Source: Nostoc sp. UHCC 0302 (lineage in GTDB: Bacteria > Cyanobacteriota > Cyanobacteriia > Cyanobacteriales > Nostocaceae). From it: DNA of 64,000 bases. The first letter of the stretch is position 1. Every line of letters begins with the position of its first letter. Below the pieces are notes generated by a model. It was not told the DNA's origin. It worked only from the letters and a program-made list of their open reading frames with translations, and did no database searches. The stretch lies in NCBI RefSeq assembly GCF_038096175.1, contig NZ_CP151100.1, positions 1-64,000 of the forward strand, given 5' to 3'. The position numbers and the translations under genes are program-made. Shown here in pieces: positions 1 to 7,003 of this stretch.

Positions 1-4
1 ATGC

Positions 5-2044
5 TCATGAAGTGGCTTGATTGCTCTGTTGGGCTAACCGCAGCATGACCTTGGCTTGTTTGCCAAAACCTTGACTAAAAGCATTTTGGATTTCTGTGTT
101 GTCAAAAATTTCTTTGAGTCTTGCTCTGAGGCTAGGAATATCTCTAATTTCAATAGAAATATTGACAAACTTCGGTGTAGTTTCGACATGAAATAATCCG
201 GCATTGTTGCTCAAAAAATCACCAGTTAACATTGAACAGTGAGCCAAGGATTCTTTCCATTGGGATGCATATTTATTCTGAAAATAGGAATTCCCTAATT
301 TTTTGATGAACGTAGGTGATGTGTGAGGTTGTGTTTGTGGAGAGGAGATTTGATTGGATGTCTTCGAGGGTGGTTCAGGAGACGCCCCTTTGAGCAACGA
401 GGAGCTAGTTTGATTCTTTAACTTTCGTTGTTCAATAAAAGAGAGAGCGAGTATGCGATTTTTATGTCTATCTAAACCTTCAATGTATAATTCCCAGGCT
501 TTTTTCGTAACCAGAGGTAATGAAGGCTCAATCATTTTGACAATCTCGCGCCAATCTCCCAAAGTAAATTCAGCAATTGTTTCAATGAAGGTCATGAAAA
601 TAGCTTTGTAGATTTTAGCAGGAGGGGAATGTTTTAAGTGTTGTTTGTAAAGGAGGTCGTCAACCATTTCTAGCTTCTGCCCAGACACAGACAAGTCAAT
701 TTCAGTGATGTCAAGACTGAGACTGTGTTTGAGCCGAATTCTTGTAAGGCTTGGGTTTTGCGCTCTTGTTTCTTTAGTCGTAAACTCAATACAATCACCA
801 CAGCTAGGACAAGTGCAGGAGTGATGTTGAATTAGTAAACCATCTTCGCCAATTTCTGCATAAATAATCGCAAGTTCATCTCGCAGCGGTTGAAAAACAT
901 GGGTGCAACTAGAACATTGGATTAAACCAAAAGTTGGGGATTCAATTCGGCTTTGTGGTTCTAAGCTCCATTGACGTGGTTCATCAGGAAGTCCGTGTTT
1001 CTTCCAGTTATCGGTAACATCAATGATTACCGCAGTTGGTTTGAGGGGGTGAGTCCTAAGAACACGTCCAGTCATTTGAAGCCAGAGGGTAGAACTTTCA
1101 GTAGGGCGTACACAGTAGATACACTCGATGTTAGGACAGTCATAACCTTCAGTAATGATTTCATAATTAGTGATGACTTGAGTAGTTCCGCTACGGAAGC
1201 GTTGGAGAATTTGAAACCTAGTTTCACTTGGTGTAGAACCATCTAAATGTTCAGCATTAACGCCCTGACGACAAAATTCTTTTGCCAAGGCACGAGAGTG
1301 TTCAAGGCTAGAAGCAAAGATGACTGTGCGGAGATTAGAAGCATACTTGAGAAAGTTTTGAAAGATTTGGCTAACACCAATCTGGCTAGTAACAGCAACA
1401 GCTAATTGTGAAGCTTTAAAATCGCCGCCGTATTTCTCAACTCCAACAGTAGAAATAGTTTGATTAGTCGCAAATAAGCGAAATTTACTTAAATAACCAG
1501 CTTTAATTAATTGGGCGGTAGTTTCACCAATGACTAAATCATCAAATAAATCAATAAAGCCTTGACCATCAATTCTTTGGGGAGTAGCAGTAACACCTAA
1601 TATTTGTGCAGTTTCATAATGCTCAATCAACCGTCTATATGAAGAGGCACTCGCATGATGTGCTTCATCAAAGATCACGACGCCAACATTTAAAGGAAAC
1701 TCTAATACTTTTCGTCTAGCTAAGGTTTGAACGCTAGCAACTTGAATTCTACGTTCTGGGTGAGATGGGATACCTGATTTAATAATCCCCACGCTTTCAC
1801 CAACAATTTGTGAGAGCTTTTCGGCAGCTTGAGAAATTAACTCTTGGCGGTGAGCGACGACTAAGACTTGTTGCTGCTCTTGAAAGAATTTATGACAGAT
1901 ATGAGCAAAACAGACTGTTTTCCCTGCACCTGTAGGGAGTTGGGCAAGTACCCGCCTATTACCATTAGCCCAAGAATGACGAATATCTTTTATCCATTTA
2001 TGCTGATAATCTCTAAGTTCATAGGTAAGAGACATTTGGGCCAT
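5..2044 (-). CDS. SF2 DEAD/DEAH-box helicase, RadD-like
   Basis: A 679-residue superfamily 2 helicase that probably unwinds or remodels DNA with ATP. Visible motifs are Walker A LPTGAGKT (residues 36-43), the DEAH box in VVIFDEAHH (about 122-130), motif III VTATP (about 151-155) and motif VI with QMTGRVLR near 330. After the second RecA lobe comes a four-cysteine zinc site (CSSC then CPSC, about residues 378-425) and a 250-residue tail I cannot assign. Helicase core plus zinc module resembles RadD or type III restriction Res-domain helicases. No nuclease or methyltransferase gene adjoins it, so a restriction role is unsupported. The stop lies at the very left edge, so the gene is complete. 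The next gene upstream is a decayed GIY-YIG-type gene on the same strand. Confidence 0.85.
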   Translation of the reverse strand: MAQMSLTYELRDYQHKWIKDIRHSWANGNRRVLAQLPTGAGKTVCFAHICHKFFQEQQQVLVVAHRQELISQAAEKLSQIVGESVGIIKSGIPSHPERRIQVASVQTLARRKVLEFPLNVGVVIFDEAHHASASSYRRLIEHYETAQILGVTATPQRIDGQGFIDLFDDLVIGETTAQLIKAGYLSKFRLFATNQTISTVGVEKYGGDFKASQLAVAVTSQIGVSQIFQNFLKYASNLRTVIFASSLEHSRALAKEFCRQGVNAEHLDGSTPSETRFQILQRFRSGTTQVITNYEIITEGYDCPNIECIYCVRPTESSTLWLQMTGRVLRTHPLKPTAVIIDVTDNWKKHGLPDEPRQWSLEPQSRIESPTFGLIQCSSCTHVFQPLRDELAIIYAEIGEDGLLIQHHSCTCPSCGDCIEFTTKETRAQNPSLTRIRLKHSLSLDITEIDLSVSGQKLEMVDDLLYKQHLKHSPPAKIYKAIFMTFIETIAEFTLGDWREIVKMIEPSLPLVTKKAWELYIEGLDRHKNRILALSFIEQRKLKNQTSSSLLKGASPEPPSKTSNQISSPQTQPHTSPTFIKKLGNSYFQNKYASQWKESLAHCSMLTGDFLSNNAGLFHVETTPKFVNISIEIRDIPSLRARLKEIFDNTEIQNAFSQGFGKQAKVMLRLAQQSNQATS

Positions 2045-2155
2045 AACTTCAGAAATTAGTTATTATTACTGTTATGGGCATTATATAATTACTTGGTATC
2101 TATTAATAGTAATGAATAAAAATATTTTGCAATTATCAATAGTAATAAGTCTGGG

Positions 2156-2682
2156 CTAGATAGCAACTTGATATAAGCCAATGTTGTCCTTAAGAATATC
2201 TATCTCGACAGGAGAAAGGACTTTAGCTTTCATTTCTTGTAGCTCATGTAGGGCAGCGTTAGCATCGGCAGCACCAAATTTGAAGTACTCGGTTAAACTG
2301 CCGATGCGATAATTGAAATTCTGATAACGATGCTTAAAATATAATTCAACATTACCCCTGTGTGACCAAGTTCCAAGTAGTTGAATAGTAATAGTTTTAT
2401 AATGTGCAAGTAAATCCGTTTCTATTTCTGCCAATCGCTGTTGTATGGGTCTAGCGGTAACGCCTATTTTGTGCAGAGTACGTTTAGGCGTTTGAATCTC
2501 TAAAAAATACAGTTTACAAGATAAAATGCGCTGAAGTTGAGCGCGGTAAAGTGTTAAGTCAGTGAGGCGATATGACTTATCTGGCGTATTTTTGTATAAG
2601 GCGTGAGCTCAGTCTTGCCACTACCAACATCTTCAACACAGACTAATTTTCCATCTGAGGCTATACCAAATTTGAGCCACAT
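2156..2682 (-). pseudogene. GIY-YIG nuclease-like protein, frameshifted
   Basis: Two reading frames together make a recognisable product. The N-terminal frame starts at the ATG ending at 2682 (MWLKFGIASDGKLVC...). Near 2606 the coding signal moves to another frame, which runs to the stop at 2156 and contains KLYFLEIQTPK and KIGVTARPIQQRL, the start of a GIY-YIG-type domain. The downstream frame has no ATG; its only early start is a TTG at 2434, inside the domain. The cysteine-rich stretch I would expect between the two halves seems to be missing, so a deletion with a frameshift is likely. It probably encoded a DNA-binding or nuclease protein. The family call comes from motif memory, not from a search. 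Confidence 0.55.
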
Positions 2683-2857
2683 TGTCACGCTTACTCATTA
2701 ACAGAAAACCAATCGAAGCAGATAGCCGAAAGTTAAAGCAAGCTTTAAATAATTTGCAGAGGGAGCAGAATTTAGCTCAAACTAGTGCTAGTGTACTATA
2801 AGATTTCTAGTTTAGGATTTAATTTGCTTGGAAATGGCGTGAAAAGCGAGACTGCTT
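2683..2857 (+). other. Gap with a possible 39-codon remnant
   Basis: One plus-strand frame is open from a TTG at 2682 to a TAA at 2799-2801 and encodes a basic, helical-looking peptide (contains KPIEADSRKLKQ). It overlaps the start of the minus-strand pseudogene. It may be a gene remnant or chance. Nothing else is evident. Confidence 0.15.
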
Positions 2858-3205
2858 GTGGTGGAGCTACCTTTGGGACAAGAACCTGTCGCTACAACTA
2901 GAAAGATAGTTCACGTTGATATGGACGCCTTCTACGCATCAGTGGAACAGCGGGACAACCCTAGCTACCGAGGTAAACCGTTAGTAGTTGGTGGCAGTCC
3001 GAATCAACGAGGCGTAGTTGCAGCAGCTAGTTATGAAGCTCGGAAGTTTGGTATTCACTCAGCAATGCCTTCTCCTGTCGGAGACCAAGGCGAACAATAA
3101 CTGCGATAAGCAAAGCTTAAGCCTTCTCCAAAGGAGACGCTAGCGCGAACGGCTATCGCTAAATGTCCTGGACTAATCCTTGTAAGGTCGAAATTCGATG
3201 TCTAA
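2858..3205 (+). pseudogene. dinB: dinB (DNA polymerase IV) N-terminal fragment
   Basis: Y-family translesion polymerases open with an acidic catalytic motif seen here as [15 protein letters not shown] (about residues 19-33), followed by KPLVVGG and [15 protein letters not shown]. The GTG at 2858 is the apparent start. Right after the AMPS motif a small dispersed repeat of about 80 bp enters and brings a stop at 3098-3100. Beyond the repeat, at 3152-3202, the DinB sequence resumes (AIAKCPGLILV, then KFDV) and then meets a TAA. The rest of the roughly 350-400-residue polymerase is absent. What remains lacks the fingers, thumb and little-finger domains, so no polymerase activity is expected. The repeat insertion probably came first, followed by loss of the 3' part. 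Confidence 0.85.
3069..3151. repeat. Small dispersed repeat inserted in dinB
   Basis: GC-richer palindromic units such as TCTCCTGTCGGAGACC and GGAGACGCTAGCGCGAAC separate two halves of the dinB reading frame. Related units (GGAGACGCTACGCGAAC type) recur at about 4441-4500, 45287-45315 and 51545-51610. Confidence 0.65.
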
Positions 3206-3646
3206 GGTCGCAAAATTTTCTCCCACCAGTCTAGCATTGCTTGTTATCTTTAGCACCCGATTTCAATTACTGTACTGTATTTGCTGTGCTGCTTCTTAAA
3301 CCCTTTGCAGCAAGTCTTTCAAGGCTTAACGGTAAAAGTCAGAATCAGGTAGAATTTCCATGTATTACTACATGAAATTGTGATTATTCTCAAAAATCAG
3401 ACAAATTTTCAGCTTATCTTGGAATGAAAATCTGATTCCGGATTGTGGCTCATAAAGTTGAGCAGACTTGACCAACTATCAAAATAAAGATAACGAGTTG
3501 AAGCTCATTTATCAAGTAAAAATTCAGAGCCAAAATTGCCATAAATACCTCTGAGGATTCATGAAAATTGTAATAAGCTTGCCATAAATTGAGGGATAAA
3601 TTCTCCTCTAGACTTGTGGTATAAATTTTAAACGGATAAAATCATT
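3206..3646. other. Non-coding stretch before the Coq4 gene
   Basis: No convincing gene. A short inverted repeat near 3352-3378 (TTTCCATGTA / TACATGAAA) could form a hairpin. The last 100 bases are AT-rich and presumably carry the Coq4 promoter, but no clear -35/-10 pair or Shine-Dalgarno site stands out. Confidence 0.4.
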
Positions 3647-4339
3647 ATGAATAATGTAATTAACTACAATAATGATAAAGGACTCCTCGCCTACATAGAA
3701 TTTTTAACTGCTAGTAGCCTAAAACCCATAAATGGTAATACTGATCTAGTATTTGAGTTTGAGGATGCTCTTGATCAAACAGAAATGGCACAGTTAGCAG
3801 TTGATGAACTAAAAAAAATTCCAGAAGTAAACGCTTTATTTCAAGAACGCTGGCTGCCTGCACCTTTGAATTTAGATGATTTAGCCAAACTCCCAGAAGG
3901 AACTTTAGGGCAGATTTACGCCACAGAGATGAAAGCTAGAGGTTTCGATCCTTATTTTTACAAACAAGTTCCGGTAGTTGATGATATTTCCTATCTCAAA
4001 ATGCTGTGGCGTTCTACCCATGATATTTATCATGTAGTCACTGGATTAGATACTGATGGTATTGGAGAAATTGGACTACAAGCATTTGTCTTAGCTCAGA
4101 CTCGAATTCCAATTAGTGTGATGTTAGTAAGTTTTAGTATGGTCAAAATCAGTCTCTATCAACCAACAAAGTTCAATGATTTAATGATAGAAATAGCTCG
4201 TGGCTATAAGCTTGGTTCTCAGACTCCTGGTAAACTAATAGCCCAAAAGTGGGATCAATTTTGGAATGTACAGATGAGCGAAGTTCGTGCGAGTTTAGGA
4301 ATGAGAGCCATAGACCATGATTTAGCTGCAATTGCCTAG
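3647..4339 (+). CDS. Coq4 family protein
   Basis: A 230-residue protein with the Coq4 metal-binding signature HDxxHx11E intact: H125, D126, H129 and E141 in HDIYHVVTG followed by GIGEIGLQ. In eukaryotes and proteobacteria Coq4 acts in ubiquinone synthesis, probably at ring decarboxylation/hydroxylation. Cyanobacteria make plastoquinone, so the role here is open: a quinone- or lipid-related function is an inference. Length is typical of the family, and no signal peptide or membrane segment is visible. It stands alone, with a dinB fragment upstream and tandem repeats plus a strong hairpin downstream. No clear ribosome binding site precedes the ATG. Confidence 0.85.
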   Translation: MNNVINYNNDKGLLAYIEFLTASSLKPINGNTDLVFEFEDALDQTEMAQLAVDELKKIPEVNALFQERWLPAPLNLDDLAKLPEGTLGQIYATEMKARGFDPYFYKQVPVVDDISYLKMLWRSTHDIYHVVTGLDTDGIGEIGLQAFVLAQTRIPISVMLVSFSMVKISLYQPTKFNDLMIEIARGYKLGSQTPGKLIAQKWDQFWNVQMSEVRASLGMRAIDHDLAAIA

Positions 4340-4440
4340 CAAATACTTCACCACAGCGAAAATGCTGTTTGAGTCAGTTGGGCTATGAAAATCGTAGTAT
4401 CAGGTTGTAAGGAATTGCCCAGATTTAATAATGCAAAACA

Positions 4441-4546
4441 AGCGAGGCGCTTCTCTACGAGACGCTTCTCTACGAGACGCTTCTCTACGAGACGCTTCGC
4501 GAACGCGAACGCGAACGCGAACGCGAACGCGAATGCGAATGCGAAT
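4441..4546. repeat. Two adjoining tandem repeats (15-mer and 6-mer)
   Basis: Three and a half copies of a 15-bp unit (CGCTTCTCTACGAGA) run directly into about nine copies of a 6-bp unit (GCGAAC, drifting to GCGAAT). The unit is the core of a small dispersed repeat that seems to have slipped into a tandem array. Open frames through it on both strands are low-complexity (ANANAN, TRTRTR, FAFAFA) and are not genes. Confidence 0.8.
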
Positions 4547-4583
4547 GGCATCGCGCTGTCTAGGCAGTGAAAGCATATTTCTG

Positions 4584-4631
4584 TTTTTAGTAATTATTTA
4601 TACTATATTAAGTATAAATAATTACTAAAAA
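4584..4631. terminator. Perfect 21-bp inverted repeat, probable bidirectional terminator
   Basis: Arms at 4584-4604 and 4611-4631 are exact complements (left arm begins TTTTTAGTAATTATTTATAC) around a 6-base loop. It lies between the converging Coq4 gene and the minus-strand gene at 4812 and carries T/A runs at both ends, as a two-way terminator would. Confidence 0.6.
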
Positions 4632-4710
4632 TTTAAGGCGCACCTTCATTGGAACTTACTACATTTTTGCTACAGAAAACCGCCAGTAAGGTTGCAGTAT
4701 ATACATAAAA

Positions 4711-4778
4711 ACTTACTACAGATTTTTATTCTACATAAGAATAATAAAAATCATAGCTCTACTGTTTGTTAGAGCTAA
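4711..4778 (-). terminator. Two hairpins downstream of the 4812 gene
   Basis: An 8-bp perfect stem (TAGCTCTA / TAGAGCTA, about 4754-4777) and an AT-rich stem (GATTTTTATT / AATAAAAATC, about 4720-4752) follow the minus-strand stop at 4812. Read on the minus strand they are followed by T-rich sequence, consistent with termination. Confidence 0.45.
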
Positions 4779-4811
4779 TTACCTTATTTAAAGGTATAAC
4801 TTAATTCTAGC

Positions 4812-5105
4812 TTACCCACAGAAGTCATCCACGCGTATATCACGCCACACATCAGACACTTGCCAGCCAGAGTTGCCCACGGAGCGCAGAGGACGATATT
4901 CGGGGATGTATGCAGCAGATTCAGGTATTTCGATGTATGCGGGTAGTGTGGGTTCTTCAACTACTGGTTCTGACTCAACTAGGGGTTGAGGAAATTGGAT
5001 CTCAAGTTGAACAATTTCGTCTCCTGCTGGTGGGGTTGGTTCTGTTCTCTTACGAACTGGCTTTTCAATTTTTTTGATGAGTCGGCGCATTTCTATAGGA
5101 TTCAT
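4812..5105 (-). CDS. Conserved hypothetical protein, WRDIRVDD family (copy 1)
   Basis: Unrecognised short protein of about 97 residues with a paralogue at 46702-47010. The two share a basic N-terminal stretch (RRLIKKIEKPVRKR here, RQLIKKTEKPIRKK there), a variable proline/glutamate-rich middle, and a nearly identical C-terminus (PLRSVGNSGWQ-SDVWRDIRVDD-CG). The open frame reaches back to 5288, but that part overlaps the MFS gene and is not shared with the paralogue, so I start at the ATG at 5105. The tight C-terminal conservation beside a loose linker suggests a small binding module behind a basic tail. Function unknown. Confidence 0.6.
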   Translation of the reverse strand: MNPIEMRRLIKKIEKPVRKRTEPTPPAGDEIVQLEIQFPQPLVESEPVVEEPTLPAYIEIPESAAYIPEYRPLRSVGNSGWQVSDVWRDIRVDDFCG

Positions 5106-5274
5106 TCGGGTTACACAGAGTAGGGTAAGATATCCCAGAATACAGTAAGTTAGAACCAAATAAAGAGCACATCTTGCCGTTTGTTGTATGGGTGCAGATT
5201 GCTGGAAAACGTGTAGGTGTAGCCTCGCTGCTGCTATAAAATGTGTTTTCCTTGCTGGATTGTTATCGATTGTG

Positions 5275-6465
5275 TTAGGTACAATCAACTTTGATCAACC
5301 AACGATGTAAAATTACCATTACAACTACTAAAGGAATCATCAAAACTGGAATAATTTCCAAACCCGTATGATTTGCAACAGCACCAATGACTGCTGGAAT
5401 GAAGGCAGCCCCCAAACTTGCAACGCAAGTCATAAAACCAATTCCGACTGGCACGAGTGCAATAGGTATTCGCTGCGGCATTAACCAGATTGTTAGCGGG
5501 AAGATGGGAGCCAAAGCAAAGCCGATTATCGGTAAATTGAGTAATTGTGTTGGTAGCAACCACCAAGCAATTAAACTGACTGCTAACAAAGTTAAAGCAC
5601 TATCTAATGTACGAGTTGCACCAAGATATTTAACTACACGTCCGGTAACTAAACGTCCTAAAGTTAGTCCCAACCAATAAGCACTGATACTATAGCCTGC
5701 AAGAACTTCTGGCGTACCTCGGCTGACTGTCTGGACACTATAAGCCCAATTACCTATTGAAGCTTCCGTACCTACGTAAACTAGCAATAATAAGCCTGCT
5801 ATTAATACCGCAGGTGTTTTTAAAACTACAGGTAGATTTGATGTTGCATTTGAATTTTGAGACTTAGTAGGCTTAGTAAGTGGTCTGTAGTTAGATAGAA
5901 CTGCCCAAAGCATCCCTAGCACTGTTAAAGCAACAATAGAAGCGAACACCAAGTAAACAGCTCGCCAATTGAGGTTCATTGCTAATAGCGTTGTGGCAAG
6001 CGTCGGGCCTAAAAACGCACCAAGTCCGTAAAAAGCGTGGAGTAAACCGATTAAATCAGCATTACCTTGGTGGTTAGCAATATAACTGTTGATGCCAGCA
6101 TCAATTAAGCCAATTCCTAAACCAAGGAATGTACCTGCAACAATCATTAATAACCAGTAAGGAGAAACAGCGTAAGTCACAAGAGCGCAGGTAAGGCTAA
6201 TAGATGCTAGCAATAACATCCGTGCTAATCCAATATGGTTGCCCAGAGAACCACTAGCCAATGCAGCGAACATATAACCAGAAACCTGTCCTAGGAAAAG
6301 TAAAGTAATAGTTGCATTATTCAAGTTAAATGTTGCTTGAATCGAGGGGATTAAAACACCTAAGCCGCCCTCAGCAATGCCAATTGCAATAAAAGCATAA
6401 AAAGATAGAGCGATACCAATCCAGGCTTGATTGTTTAAGCATCCCCGCTGGAATAAATTGAACAA
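5275..6465 (-). CDS. Major facilitator superfamily transporter
   Basis: A 396-residue inner-membrane transporter with about 12 hydrophobic helices in two six-helix halves. Family-like segments include GSLGNHIGLARMLLL in the first inter-helix loop and GRLVTGRVVKYLGATRTL at the matching position of the second half. Such carriers exchange or co-transport small solutes with ions. The substrate cannot be read from sequence; general resemblance is to sugar/drug-type MFS proteins. The long non-coding region upstream (6466-7003) should hold its promoter. The gene downstream (4812-5105) is on the same strand after about 170 bp. Confidence 0.8.
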   Translation of the reverse strand: MFNLFQRGCLNNQAWIGIALSFYAFIAIGIAEGGLGVLIPSIQATFNLNNATITLLFLGQVSGYMFAALASGSLGNHIGLARMLLLASISLTCALVTYAVSPYWLLMIVAGTFLGLGIGLIDAGINSYIANHQGNADLIGLLHAFYGLGAFLGPTLATTLLAMNLNWRAVYLVFASIVALTVLGMLWAVLSNYRPLTKPTKSQNSNATSNLPVVLKTPAVLIAGLLLLVYVGTEASIGNWAYSVQTVSRGTPEVLAGYSISAYWLGLTLGRLVTGRVVKYLGATRTLDSALTLLAVSLIAWWLLPTQLLNLPIIGFALAPIFPLTIWLMPQRIPIALVPVGIGFMTCVASLGAAFIPAVIGAVANHTGLEIIPVLMIPLVVVMVILHRWLIKVDCT

Positions 6466-7003
6466 ACCTTCGATACCTCACGAGTAATAGTGTTGACTTC
6501 ACAGATACCCCAAAAAAGTTTGTTCAATTTATTTTTGCTCAACTCCTAAAGGTGAGCGTGAAGATGACATAATTATTACTCCTATAGCCAACCATAGCAA
6601 AAGTTTCATGTTTAAAAGCGTGCCATTCCCTTTCACAGCCTAAGATTGCCAACTTGGGATAAAATGGCGCAGCGTTGAAGGAGCGAAGGGCAAACACTGG
6701 GCAAAGACTCATTAATGGAGGTCAAAAGCTCGTTCACGAGTATTAAAAGCTCATTTACAAGTCAACAATGTCGTGTGAGCGCTAAATTTTCCTGTAAAAG
6801 GCTTGAGCCACCTTGATTTACAATACACTCATGATAATAAGCTGCCTTTTATAACAAACCAAGCTGTTGATGGTAAGCGTAGCCATGCCGTCAGGCTTAT
6901 CGCCTCTGTTCACTCTTGCACTGTGTATCTAATTTGCATATCCTTGGGCAGGTGAGAGATATATCTCCTTAGATTCCCTGCTTTACTCCTGACGTTAAAA
7001 TCT
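6466..7003. other. Divergent intergenic region, MFS / TPR-CHAT
   Basis: About 540 bp between divergent genes. A 26-codon minus-strand frame (ATG at 6609, MKLLLWLAIGVIIMSSSRSP...) could be a short membrane peptide, but support is weak. A small dispersed repeat (GTAAGCGTAGCCATGCCG) lies near 6872-6900. No clear promoter could be fixed. Confidence 0.3.

Noticed and set aside
4348-4628. Frames encoding ANANAN, TRTRTR or FAFAFA runs
   Set aside because: Translations of a 6-bp tandem repeat.
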